This document shows, one piece after another, positions 6,425-14,190 of a stretch of DNA of 31,833 bases (its first letter is position 1; the number at the start of each line of letters is the position of its first letter). The position numbers and the translations under genes were made by a program. This DNA comes from a virus, in IMG/VR virus record IMGVR_UViG_3300027754_000290, positions 1-31,833 of that record; one strand, written 5' to 3'. Under the pieces are notes generated by a model. It made no database searches and was not told the origin of the DNA. It worked only from the letters and a program-made list of their open reading frames with translations.

Positions 6425-7989
6425 TACAGTTTCTCCCAGTTAGCGGCAACGGCAGGGTCGCCACCTTTAAATCGATACCCTTCTGCTTTAGTTCCAACGG
6501 CGGGGGTGGTAGGCGCGGCGGCGGCACCAAATCGTTTAGGGATAACAACAGGCTCTGTAGAAAGGCCTGTACCTTCTGTTGCTGATTTTGGAATTTCTTT
6601 AACGCGCTTATTCCAAGTAGCCGCGCTTTTATCCGCAGCGGTATGCGAAAGTTCAGCCAAACGTTGAATAGTTTGAGCATTCAAAGTTATACGGCCACCT
6701 TCGGCGTCTTGCAAAAATTGCAAGTCTTTATCTGTAAATCCTTGGCCTGCCCCAAGCCCTGAAGATTTAACCGCGCCTAAAGTTTGACGCGCTAACCCCG
6801 ACACCAACATTTCGGTGTTGGCTATTTTTTCGTCGTTTCCAGCGCCTGCTAGATTTAAAGCGCGGGCCATGTTAAGTTTGATGTCGGCAGCAGACCCAGT
6901 AAACACATTACCTTGACTTAAAATACTTAACACGCGGTTAGCATTAGACGCCAACTCAGGTGCTCTAGTTGCAGTGTCTAACAATGCTACATCTCTGTCC
7001 GCTATTTTGCCGCCAAAAGCCTCACCATATTTTTTCTCTGTAGATTGAGAAACATTAACTTGCATGCTTGCCGCAGGCGCATGGGTAGTTTCTTTCAAAA
7101 TCATTGCGTTAAGTTCTCTAACGCGAGGATCATCTGGAGGCGCGCCGCTGGCTATTAGCGCAGCGCGCGCATCTTGATATTTAGTCAAAATCGCAGGCGC
7201 AGCATTTCTAGTTTTATCCGCGTTAAATTGCGCGTAACCTTCTGTAGTAAGCGGGTAACCTAAAGCCTGCATGGTCGATACGTCAGGAGTGCTTAAATGT
7301 TTTATTTTTTCCGCAATTAAAGTCATTCGGTCTTTAACACCCGGCAAGTCTGAATACTGAGACAACTTCATGTACTCAGTTTCCAATGCTTTTGCAGCAT
7401 TTGCTTGCGGCGCTGCCGCAAGTTGATTGACAGGCGCAGCCGGGGGCGGCATTAGTTGGTTCATTACCGGCGCTGGCGCTGGCGCAACCGTCGGTTTAGC
7501 TAAATTAAGAGGCGGGACATTAGGCTGATTGAACATGGGTACGTTTTGATCCATACCATACGTGCCCAAACCCAAAGCGCCCGGCGCAGCAGCAGCAGGC
7601 ATGGTAGGTGCAGCAACAGCAGGCGCAACTTCGCCATAAATGCCAGCTTTTTTTGCGTCAGCCAACCGTTGCAAAGACTGCAACCCCGTTACGCCGTGTT
7701 GCGAAATTTGAGGGTTTTTGTTTGTTGCCATTATTCGAAATGCTTGCATCAAATCTGGCGGGCCGCCATTTTTTTCTATGGCGTCTTTCATTTGGCTAAC
7801 GTAATTTTCATCTTGCTGAATTTGACGTTGCATCTGATCTATTTGCAACTGCGAGTGCTGTTGTTGCGTACCGGCAGCGCGTTGCTGGGCTTGCGAGGCC
7901 AAAATGTTTTGTACTTGGCCTTCCCGTGCCAATGGATCAGCAAGCTGAAGAGGCTGAACCCCAAGAGCAATTCGTGTGTCTAAAGGCAT
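6424..7989 (-). CDS. Ejection protein in the P22 gp20 position (521 aa)
   Basis: 521 residues against 471 in P22 gp20. The N-terminus (MPLDTRIALGVQPLQLADPL) leads into a Gln-rich helix (about 30-70, with QQRAAGTQQQHSQLQIDQMQRQI), a Pro/Ala-rich linker (about 130-200), then long helices. The C-terminus ends GGDPAVAANWEKL. Gln-rich helices and low-complexity Ala/Pro segments are typical of phage internal or ejection proteins. It has an AGGAA-type ribosome site before ATG at 7989. It sits between the gp7-like and gp16-position genes, which is the main reason for the call. No enzyme motif seen. Confidence 0.7.
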   Translation of the reverse strand: MPLDTRIALGVQPLQLADPLAREGQVQNILASQAQQRAAGTQQQHSQLQIDQMQRQIQQDENYVSQMKDAIEKNGGPPDLMQAFRIMATNKNPQISQHGVTGLQSLQRLADAKKAGIYGEVAPAVAAPTMPAAAAPGALGLGTYGMDQNVPMFNQPNVPPLNLAKPTVAPAPAPVMNQLMPPPAAPVNQLAAAPQANAAKALETEYMKLSQYSDLPGVKDRMTLIAEKIKHLSTPDVSTMQALGYPLTTEGYAQFNADKTRNAAPAILTKYQDARAALIASGAPPDDPRVRELNAMILKETTHAPAASMQVNVSQSTEKKYGEAFGGKIADRDVALLDTATRAPELASNANRVLSILSQGNVFTGSAADIKLNMARALNLAGAGNDEKIANTEMLVSGLARQTLGAVKSSGLGAGQGFTDKDLQFLQDAEGGRITLNAQTIQRLAELSHTAADKSAATWNKRVKEIPKSATEGTGLSTEPVVIPKRFGAAAAPTTPAVGTKAEGYRFKGGDPAVAANWEKL

Positions 7990-7998
7990 GATTGTTCC

Positions 7999-8706
7999 TT
8001 ACGACCGTAGTCCAATTGATGCGTTATAACCGGCGTATGGCTCACTCATTAAAGAACTGCCACCGCCAGGGGGCCGCAATCTATTTAAGTAATCTTGTCC
8101 TTGGTTATAGTTTAAGTACGAACTTAAACCGCCGGTAAGCGCATTTGCACCACCAACGTAGCCGGACGCGCGGGCGTCAGCACCCCCCATATATGCTTCA
8201 CTAGCGCCTGCGCCGTATGACCGACCAGCCTCGCCTAAAGTATTGGCGGTAGTCATGCCCACACCCGCTAGACTTTGCAGCGGGTTAAGCAGGGCTGCAC
8301 GTTCAGTCTGGTAACGGTTAAAAGCGTTTGTGTACTCTTGCGACCCCATGTCTTCGCCGTAGCGAGTTGCGGCCTTCAAAGCCGCGCCAGAGATTAAACC
8401 CCCACGGGCCGCAGCGGATCGTTCAAGTGCTTTTTGGCCTTCAGATAGACGAAATGCGTAGCCTGGGTCTGCTTTATATTGATCCATCCCAAACGGCTTG
8501 TAATCAGCCGCAGCGGTCAGCTTGTTAAGCGCCCCTACTCCAGCCGCTAAAAAAGGTTGTTGCCGTTGCACATTTTCTTCGTACATTTTGTACTGCAACT
8601 CAGCAGCGCGGTCAGCAGCGCCTGCTTGAGTGTCAGCGGCTTTGCTGGCGGCACTTGCACCAAGCAACGAACTGCCAAAAATTGCGGCGGGAAGCATCCA
8701 AGGCAT
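7999..8706 (-). CDS. DNA transfer/ejection protein, P22 gp7-like (235 aa)
   Basis: 235 residues against 229 in P22 gp7. The Ala/Gly-rich N-terminal helix (about 1-30, LPAAIFGSSLLGASAASKAA) is followed by AADRAAELQYKMYEENVQRQQPFLAAGVGALNKL and the block YKADPGYAFRLSEGQKALERSAAARGG. That segment is widespread in phage proteins annotated as DNA transfer or internal virion proteins. The C-terminal part is Gly/Tyr/Ser rich. A strong AAGGAG precedes ATG at 8706. Located first in the three-gene ejection set, as in P22. It would be ejected into the host during infection. Confidence 0.78.
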   Translation of the reverse strand: MPWMLPAAIFGSSLLGASAASKAADTQAGAADRAAELQYKMYEENVQRQQPFLAAGVGALNKLTAAADYKPFGMDQYKADPGYAFRLSEGQKALERSAAARGGLISGAALKAATRYGEDMGSQEYTNAFNRYQTERAALLNPLQSLAGVGMTTANTLGEAGRSYGAGASEAYMGGADARASGYVGGANALTGGLSSYLNYNQGQDYLNRLRPPGGGSSLMSEPYAGYNASIGLRS

Positions 8707-8707
8707 A

Positions 8708-9055
8708 TCAAACTCCTTCGCTCAAACACTGAGCAATATTACGCGCCTGGTCAATATCCCCAGGCACAATTAACAATTCATCAATTTCGTCTTCATCAGT
8801 GCAATCAGAAGCGTGTATGCAATACCAAACAACGTCTGTAATTGATTTTACGCCGTGATGTTGCCCTGCCGCTATAGTCAGACAAGCGGGGGCGTTAACA
8901 ATGGATTTAACGCCGTTTACGATAAGTTCTACCGATCCACTAGCCAAAATGGATAAATGGTCATGTTTGTGCGCGTGCTGCACTAAAATTTGACCCGCAG
9001 GAATAAACGCTTCTTTAGCGTACACACCCGAACTAAAGTGGTGGTGAATCATCAA
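8708..9055 (-). CDS. Cupin-fold protein (115 aa)
   Basis: A single cupin barrel. Motif 1 reads G-x5-H-x-H-x3-H followed by SGSVEL (Gly22, His28, His30, His34), and motif 2 reads LTIAAGQHHGV. The His cluster suggests metal binding, with His34 in place of the usual Glu of cupin motif 1. The protein is short for an enzyme, and no substrate can be read. It lies between the needle-position genes and the ejection genes, roughly the P22 gp14 slot, so it may be a small virion or assembly protein or a moron carried in the operon. It overlaps the upstream gene by ATGA. Confidence 0.75.
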   Translation of the reverse strand: MMIHHHFSSGVYAKEAFIPAGQILVQHAHKHDHLSILASGSVELIVNGVKSIVNAPACLTIAAGQHHGVKSITDVVWYCIHASDCTDEDEIDELLIVPGDIDQARNIAQCLSEGV

Positions 9056-9387
9056 GTCACCTCACGCCCAGAAACGCGGATGTTAATCGCGCTGGCGGTG
9101 CCAGCAATGGTACTGATGAAGTCGCCAACACCAAGCACTTGGCCCACCAATTCAGGGAAGGTGTAGACCTCAGACGCTTGCAAGGTCTTGGTCTTGGTAA
9201 TCAAGTTGGTGTTACCCGCAGAGCCAGACACGGTGACCAAGTTCACGCTGATTGTTGCTGCCGTGGCAGTTATGTTAGTCGCGGTGAACTTGTCGATGAT
9301 GGCCGTGACGCCAGTTGCGGTGTACTGGGTTGTTTGCGAACTTTCGGCAAACTTTGCGGCTACAAGGACTTTTACTGATACGGTCAT
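9052..9387 (-). CDS. Small beta-rich structural-type protein (111 aa)
   Basis: A Thr/Val/Ala-rich, beta-strand-like sequence (SSQTTQYTATGVTAIIDKFTATNITATAATISVNLV), ending in IAGTASAINIRVSGREVT. This composition resembles small tail or capsid accessory proteins and has no enzyme motif. GGAG precedes ATG at 9387. The stop overlaps the cupin gene start. It follows the needle-position gene in the tail-completion part of the operon. Function unproven; a decoration or tail accessory role is inferred from composition and place. Confidence 0.6.
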   Translation of the reverse strand: MTVSVKVLVAAKFAESSQTTQYTATGVTAIIDKFTATNITATAATISVNLVTVSGSAGNTNLITKTKTLQASEVYTFPELVGQVLGVGDFISTIAGTASAINIRVSGREVT

Positions 9388-9390
9388 GGT

Positions 9391-10086
9391 TTACTCCAAA
9401 AGCAGGTTGTTGTTAGCGGCCTGTTGCATAATGACCCAATTTGTGCCGTCAGACACCATTGTCGCCCAATTTCCTACAACTGCCAAGAGGATTGCGGTGC
9501 CAGCCGCCGCGCTGTCAATCAGCACCACGTTGCTTGATGCAGACACCAAAGTCTGAGCCTGCAAGTTTTTAAAAGTCAGATAACGGCCAGAATATAAAGA
9601 CGCCGAAGGCAAGGTCACCGTGCAAGTCGAGCCTGACTTGTTATTGATAAGCCAAGTCTCGTTAGCGGCAACCGTAAAGTCAGCGGTCTTGGTAACTGGC
9701 GCACTTGAGAGCGCCGCAATGCTTGCGGTAATTAGGCCAACGTCAACAATCGGTTGCACTTGCAAAGCCTCAATCTGCTTTTGCATTTCAGCAGTTTGAG
9801 ACACCAAGGCAGAGCAACAGTCGCCCAATACGTCAGGCGCAGGCAAAGTAACCACTGGCGGCAGGGTTTGCAATTCCTGATTGACTGAGCGAAGCGCCGC
9901 ATCGTAAGACGCAAGCAAGGACTCAGAACTGAACGTAAGCCCTGAATCGTCAATAACCGCCGAAGCAATGTTATTGAGCGACAAAAAAAACAAATACCAA
10001 GCGCGGTCAATCAGATTTGTGCGGGGGTCAATCAGCGGCACGCGCGGCGGCGTGATTGGCGTTGGCGTAGCGTTAGGGCTAGGCAT
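9391..10086 (-). CDS. Tail protein at the P22 tail-needle (gp26) position (231 aa)
   Basis: Directly after the gp10-like gene and 231 residues long (P22 gp26: 233). The N-terminal segment (TPPRVPLIDPRTNLIDRAWYLFF, residues about 12-34) is a widespread phage tail-protein motif. Next comes a helical region (about 40-150), including a heptad-like SQTAEMQKQIEALQ. The C-terminal 80 residues form a beta domain (ETWLINNKSGSTCTVTLP, ending GTNWVIMQQ) like those in fibre tips. A helical stalk with a globular tip is compatible with a trimeric needle, but no direct gp26 sequence signature is seen. The start overlaps the gp10-like gene. Confidence 0.6.
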   Translation of the reverse strand: MPSPNATPTPITPPRVPLIDPRTNLIDRAWYLFFLSLNNIASAVIDDSGLTFSSESLLASYDAALRSVNQELQTLPPVVTLPAPDVLGDCCSALVSQTAEMQKQIEALQVQPIVDVGLITASIAALSSAPVTKTADFTVAANETWLINNKSGSTCTVTLPSASLYSGRYLTFKNLQAQTLVSASSNVVLIDSAAAGTAILLAVVGNWATMVSDGTNWVIMQQAANNNLLLE

Positions 10087-11719
10087 TTGTTGGACTCAAA
10101 ATGAGTTCAGCGCCCATGATTGTAATTTTTACAGGGTCAGTGCCTGACAGTTCGTACACACGGTCACGCAGCTTTAAAGTCATGCCCAGCCGACGCCAAA
10201 AGGTTCGGTGACCATACGCACCAATTTTGCCAACTGGCGACCAATGCTCGTTGCTCCATGTATGACCGCCGTCATCTGACCAGCGCAGCATGACTTCAGG
10301 GTCGTAGCCTGGTGCAGCAAGATAAGCTGTGGTCACTAAGTTGTACCCGCTAATATCGGTATCCGACAGTTCGTATTGGCCTAAAGGCTCAAAACCGTCC
10401 CCAGCTTCAGTAGTTAAAGTAACGCCCGATTGCGTTGTTAGATACGTTTGTACGTATTCAGCTACAAGGTCTAGCCCTGACTCAGTGTCAATATTTTCAC
10501 TGTCATACCCAGGGTACAGATTTAGCCCCACGCCTGTTTCGCAGTCCAGTTGCAAGCTGTGATGCGCCGTGCGCTTCAAATTGTTTTGGCCGGTGGGCAA
10601 CGCTCGCCATGAACGCAACCATCTTTGAATGTTGCCATTGTCCGAATAATTGTCCAAGTCAAACGCATAGATGTTGCCGTTTTCAAAGTCGCCAACAACA
10701 ATTTTGTTGTTGAACGCCATTTGGCAGTTGCTGCGGTGACGGGTAAATTCACCATTGTCAAAGCCTGCACGCTCATGCCAGGCTTGCGTTGCCGCGTCAT
10801 AAACCCAAGTGGTGTTAGCACTAGGAAAAATCAACACGTAAAAGCTGTGGCCGTCTTGTTGGTAGGTGTACGCAATGGCGTCTGATAAATCAGCGTATTG
10901 CTGAATCTGCCATTCAACAGCATGAGTAGAAATGCGAACGCCCGAATAGCCATTGGCGCGGTAGACAATACCTTGGCCACGGCGATCACGGCCAAGCCAA
11001 AAAATGCCGTTGTCCATCTTGGCTATAGAGTAAGGGGCAGCGCACCCTAACTCGTTAAACGCGCCTTGGATGCGCTGCAAGGGGAAGTCTGTTGCGCCAG
11101 AGTCGTACCAAACCTCAATGGAGTTTGTGCCAAAGGCCCACACCTCACGAAAGTTGGACGTTACGGCCAGTAGGCCATCAGGTGAGCCTTCGGTGCTGAC
11201 AAACTCTAATGGGTTAATGGATGTGCCGTCTAGCAACTCAGTTACCCACATCAATTGGCTGTTTGGTTGGTTGAACACAAAGTAGCCGTCTAGATAACAC
11301 ACAGTTACAGCGCCTGGAAAATCAGGGTCAGTAATTTGACCAAAGACGTTTGTGGTGTTGTTGTAAATGTAACTCGGGCCATTGGCCGCGATGAACAACT
11401 GAGTGCCATTGTCGGCCAAGCTAACTGGCCCCGTGCCTATTACCGTGCCAATCAGCGTGGGCACATATGAAGTAGTGATCTTGTACAACTCGGTGCCCGA
11501 CACCACAAAGGCCGTGCTGTCGCTAGATGAAAACGCCCACAACCCTCGAACCGGGCCGGTGCCTACCGTTGAAAGTAAGTTCAAGCCAGGCGCTCGGTTT
11601 AGAAAGCCTGGTTCCTTGCCTGCCTCCGGCACGATCTCGGGGAACAGGTTAACCATGCGGGCATCCGCAGCATTGACGCTACGTGCTACATAGGTTGAAC
11701 CAAGGATGGGCGTTTTCAT
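10079..11719 (-). CDS. Packaged DNA stabilization protein, P22 gp10-like
   Basis: 546 residues (P22 gp10: 472). The N-terminus MKTPILGSTYVARSVNAADARMVNLFPEIV is characteristic of the gp10-like head-completion/tail-hub family. It is followed by a repeated beta-propeller-like pattern (for example NNTTNVFGQITDPDFPG, WVYDAATQAWHERAGFDNGEF and VVGDFENGNIYAF). The C-terminus has RWSDDGGHTWSNEHW with MLR and KLRDRVYE, common in this family. It closes the portal channel after packaging. Its ATG shares one base with the TAA of the upstream gene. The gene order gp4-like to gp10-like agrees. Confidence 0.88.
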   Translation of the reverse strand: MKTPILGSTYVARSVNAADARMVNLFPEIVPEAGKEPGFLNRAPGLNLLSTVGTGPVRGLWAFSSSDSTAFVVSGTELYKITTSYVPTLIGTVIGTGPVSLADNGTQLFIAANGPSYIYNNTTNVFGQITDPDFPGAVTVCYLDGYFVFNQPNSQLMWVTELLDGTSINPLEFVSTEGSPDGLLAVTSNFREVWAFGTNSIEVWYDSGATDFPLQRIQGAFNELGCAAPYSIAKMDNGIFWLGRDRRGQGIVYRANGYSGVRISTHAVEWQIQQYADLSDAIAYTYQQDGHSFYVLIFPSANTTWVYDAATQAWHERAGFDNGEFTRHRSNCQMAFNNKIVVGDFENGNIYAFDLDNYSDNGNIQRWLRSWRALPTGQNNLKRTAHHSLQLDCETGVGLNLYPGYDSENIDTESGLDLVAEYVQTYLTTQSGVTLTTEAGDGFEPLGQYELSDTDISGYNLVTTAYLAAPGYDPEVMLRWSDDGGHTWSNEHWSPVGKIGAYGHRTFWRRLGMTLKLRDRVYELSGTDPVKITIMGAELILSPTNA

Positions 11720-12318
11720 TAAGCCGCAACTGCTTTGATAACTGCAAAGTTAAAAACGGGTGTTTCTGTGGTCGTGCCGCCCGTAGTGCGGAATGAAATG
11801 TTAAAACTACCCGCCGCCACCGCAGTGACCATTAAGTTGTATAAGTCAGTGCCTGACTTTTGATTCAAGATGACAACGTCGGTTGCCGCCACAGTGCTGT
11901 TGGTCACAGTAAAGGTTGCCGCAGTTGTTGTACCCGCTGCGCTAAACATGGTGATTGCGCCTGCCGTTTTGTTTAGCGTTACACCTGTGGTGCGGCTAGT
12001 TAGTTGCGTAACCGCGCCGCCTGCGCCTGCGGCATACCCTACGCCAGCCGTGCCGGATGAAACAATTGTGCCTGTGGCTGTCAGGCTAGTGCCCGTAGCA
12101 GCACCGATATTAGGCGTTGTAAGCACCATATTGGTACTAGTGCAATTTGACAAATTACCGCTTGTTGGCGTACCTAATACAGGCGTAACCAATGTGGGGC
12201 TAGTAAACAGCAGCGCGTTGGTAAGCTGTTTTGTCGTGCCGCCTTGCACAATTGGCAAGACATCACCAACGGCAGCAGCAGTTGCGACGGGAAGAGATGA
12301 GATTGCGATAGTTGCCAT
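11719..12318 (-). CDS. Modular tail/virion protein: fibre-type N-terminus fused to a beta domain (199 aa)
   Basis: I chose ATG at 12318, after AGGAAAC, rather than the upstream in-frame start at 12366, which lies inside the gp4-like gene. The N-terminus ISSLPVATAAAVGDVLPIVQ matches a motif found at the start of phage tail-fibre proteins, followed by a GTPTSGNLSNCTS repeat-type segment. The C-terminal 100 residues (VTQLTSRTTGVTLNK to VFNFAVIKAVAA) align clearly with the C-terminus of the protein at 13260-13700. It is inserted between gp4- and gp10-like genes, which are adjacent in P22. Probably a virion surface protein. Confidence 0.65.
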   Translation of the reverse strand: MATIAISSLPVATAAAVGDVLPIVQGGTTKQLTNALLFTSPTLVTPVLGTPTSGNLSNCTSTNMVLTTPNIGAATGTSLTATGTIVSSGTAGVGYAAGAGGAVTQLTSRTTGVTLNKTAGAITMFSAAGTTTAATFTVTNSTVAATDVVILNQKSGTDLYNLMVTAVAAGSFNISFRTTGGTTTETPVFNFAVIKAVAA

Positions 12319-12319
12319 G

Positions 12320-13036
12320 TTAGTAGTTTCCTGCGTAAATGTTAAAGCGTTGACGAGTCGCCACAATGGCGTAAGGCATAGACATCACATCGTCAGGGTT
12401 GTTGATGCGTTTCAGATTGCGCTTGCTGGTCATAGCAATGCGCTGCACTTGGGGGCTGGGCTCCACGCCAAACTCAGGTGCGATCTCGCAAGCCAAGTTG
12501 TAGGTAAAGGCACGCAAGTAACCCGGCGGGAACAAGATATTGGTCGCCAAGTTGGCAGGCTGGGTTAACTCTTCAACGCTGATAAAGTGCCACTCCAAGT
12601 CCCGTGTGGGCTTGGGATAGATGTACATATCCACATCAGGATACGTCATGTTGATAAACAACACTTGCGGGTAAGTAGACGTAACCGTCTTAACAGCAAT
12701 ACCGTCGTACTGCTGCTGGTTAATCATTTTTATGCCAAAGCTGACATTGGTGCCTGGGTCGCGGTAGTAGGTCGCGTCATCCAGCAAGATGGGCCGATTG
12801 CCTACGAAATTGCCTGTTGGGCCAAGGGTGCGGTTGATAAAGCCAGCAGGCCAAGTAAACACCTGGTCTTGGGTGCTAAACACCGACAGACGTTCGGTAT
12901 TCCAGCTATCAATCATCTGGTTTAACGCCATCAAGCTGTCTTGCGACACTGAAGCAGAAGTAGTCTCGCCTTCAGCCAGCACGCCAAGCAATCGAAGGGC
13001 TCGGTTAATCTGATCGCCAGCGGTGTATGTCGCCAT
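12320..13036 (-). CDS. Head-completion protein, P22 gp4-like (238 aa)
   Basis: The N-terminal MATYTAGDQINRALRLLGVLAEGE followed by ALNQMIDSWNTERLSVF is the conserved first half of the P22 gp4 tail-accessory family, which forms the ring below the portal. Residues from 90 on are longer than in P22 gp4 (166 aa) and include PDVDMYIYPKPTRDLEWHFI and LPFPPGYLRAF-like text. P22 gp4 has been reported to have muramidase activity, but I do not claim this here. The ATG follows GGAGCC and the TAG of the previous gene. It lies after the coat module, in the expected order. Confidence 0.85.
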   Translation of the reverse strand: MATYTAGDQINRALRLLGVLAEGETTSASVSQDSLMALNQMIDSWNTERLSVFSTQDQVFTWPAGFINRTLGPTGNFVGNRPILLDDATYYRDPGTNVSFGIKMINQQQYDGIAVKTVTSTYPQVLFINMTYPDVDMYIYPKPTRDLEWHFISVEELTQPANLATNILFPPGYLRAFTYNLACEIAPEFGVEPSPQVQRIAMTSKRNLKRINNPDDVMSMPYAIVATRQRFNIYAGNY

Positions 13037-13038
13037 GA

Positions 13039-13224
13039 CTAGGCTCCTTCGGGTTCGGTTCTACGACGGCGCTTTACTTCCAGTGCGTTAACAGGAGCCG
13101 CCTCGGTAACTTTGGGCGTATCCTGAGTATATCGTGTCCAGCCGTTTTGTTCATCGTATTCGGCTTCAAGTTCCATAGTGGCAACTTTGCGGCCATGAAC
13201 GGGGTGAGCGAGGTATATTTCCAT
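13039..13224 (-). CDS. Small hypothetical protein (61 aa)
   Basis: A short soluble protein beginning MEIYLAHPVHGRKVATMELEAEYDEQNGWTRY, followed by a Thr/Pro/Ala linker and a basic KRRRRTEPEGA tail. The HPVHG and GWTRY elements recur in small proteins found before gp4-like genes in related phages, but no function is known. The basic tail could bind nucleic acid. It is preceded by a 7-bp stem-loop at 13231-13255 that ends close to its ATG. Confidence 0.6.
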   Translation of the reverse strand: MEIYLAHPVHGRKVATMELEAEYDEQNGWTRYTQDTPKVTEAAPVNALEVKRRRRTEPEGA

Positions 13225-13230
13225 AAATGA

Positions 13231-13255
13231 AAGGGGAAGTTTTTGGCCTCCCCTT
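13231..13255 (-). other. Intergenic stem-loop before the 61-aa gene
   Basis: Perfect 7-bp arms AAGGGGA and TCCCCTT separated by 11 nt, lying in the 35-nt gap between two minus-strand genes. On the minus-strand transcript it is followed by UCAUUU and then the AUG at 13224. It has no long U tract, so it may be an mRNA stability or translation-control hairpin rather than an efficient terminator. Confidence 0.45.
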
Positions 13256-13259
13256 CCTC

Positions 13260-13700
13260 TTACGCTTGCGCTACGTGAATCAAAGCAAAATTTAAAGTTA
13301 GCGCCTCAGACAAACTGCCTGCGGATGCATTTGAAATTACTACGGTAAATGATCCGGCAGCTACAGCGGCCACCGAAAGCAAATACGTTCCCGCCGTGGC
13401 TGCGCCGCTTGCTAATGCCACAATTGGAACATCATAGGCACTTACCGCACTATTTGTAACAATGAAAGCCACTTCAACACCAGCAGCCAAAGCAGCATTG
13501 TTTGTCACAATTTGACCAACAGATGCGTTGATGGTCACGCCAGTAGATTTGCTGGTAGCTTGAGTAACAGTTGAAGGCGCCGTAGTAGAGCTTCCAGTGT
13601 TATATCCAAGCTGCCCACTTCCAGCAAGGGCATAAATTGTTGCTGAACCTTTTAGGTCTTGGTCTTCAAAAGCAACACCAATAGATTTTGTATTTGCCAT
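13260..13700 (-). CDS. Beta-rich decoration-type protein (146 aa)
   Basis: The sequence is Ala/Thr/Val/Ser-rich with beta-strand periodicity. The first 35 residues (IGVAFEDQDLKGSATIYALAGSGQLGYN) differ from its neighbours. The remainder, VTQATSKSTGVTINASVGQI to LTLNFALIHVAQA, closely resembles the C-terminal part of the 199-aa protein at 11719-12318. It lies two genes after the coat gene, where head-decoration or head-fibre proteins commonly sit. AAGGAAA precedes ATG at 13700. Likely a virion surface protein; not directly shown. Confidence 0.65.
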   Translation of the reverse strand: MANTKSIGVAFEDQDLKGSATIYALAGSGQLGYNTGSSTTAPSTVTQATSKSTGVTINASVGQIVTNNAALAAGVEVAFIVTNSAVSAYDVPIVALASGAATAGTYLLSVAAVAAGSFTVVISNASAGSLSEALTLNFALIHVAQA

Positions 13701-13719
13701 AATTATTTCCTTATAGAAC

Positions 13720-13733
13720 GGGGCCGAAGCCCC
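13720..13733 (-). other. UUCG-tetraloop stem-loop between two decoration-type genes
   Basis: Five-base-pair GC-only arms, GGGGC and GCCCC. On the minus-strand transcript the loop is UUCG closed by C-G, the exceptionally stable cUUCGg tetraloop. It lies in the 41-nt gap between the stop at 13742 and the start at 13700. No U-run follows, so transcript processing, 3' end protection or weak attenuation is more likely than full termination. Confidence 0.5.
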
Positions 13734-13741
13734 ATTCAGGT

Positions 13742-14164
13742 TTAGGCTACGCGATACACAGTGTACGCAGCATCGCCGGTTTTGCGGAACAAAAATTGTC
13801 CCGCGCCACTAACACCTGCCGAACTGCCGGTGATAGCAACAACCAAGTTGCCAACTGCGGTAATGCCAGTGCCCACAACCATCGTAATCAACCCGGTCGA
13901 AGTGCCCAGGTTAATAACTGTCAGGTCAAACGTGCTGTTAACTTTTGCGTTGGTAAACACCGCATCAATCGCCGCAGCAGTTGGGAACGTGTACGATGCC
14001 GCCGTGGTAGACGGATTACCTACCAAGATACCGCCCGTGGTTTGTGCAACGGTCAGAGTGGCCGTTGCAGTCGCCGTATTAGGCGCTGCTTGAACGCCCA
14101 TAATGATTTCATTGGTGTTGCCATCAGTAAACTGATATCCACCGCCAGAATTAGGAATAGCCAT
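13742..14164 (-). CDS. Hypothetical capsid-associated protein (140 aa)
   Basis: Encoded immediately after the coat gene. The N-terminal MAIPNSGGGYQFTDGNTNEIIMGVQAAP is followed by a Thr/Ala-rich beta region and an end motif QFLFRKTGDAAYTVYRVA. Similar short proteins follow coat genes in several phages and are thought to be head fibres or decoration proteins. There is no visible enzymatic motif. AAAGGAAAT precedes ATG at 14164. The position suggests high expression, together with the coat. Confidence 0.65.
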   Translation of the reverse strand: MAIPNSGGGYQFTDGNTNEIIMGVQAAPNTATATATLTVAQTTGGILVGNPSTTAASYTFPTAAAIDAVFTNAKVNSTFDLTVINLGTSTGLITMVVGTGITAVGNLVVAITGSSAGVSGAGQFLFRKTGDAAYTVYRVA

Positions 14165-14190
14165 GATAAATTTCCTTTAAAAAGAATTGA

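Noticed and set aside
11870-12568. Plus-strand 232-codon open frame opposite gp4-like and modular protein genes
   Set aside because: Antisense to two supported genes; Val/Ala/Pro low-complexity translation without motif.
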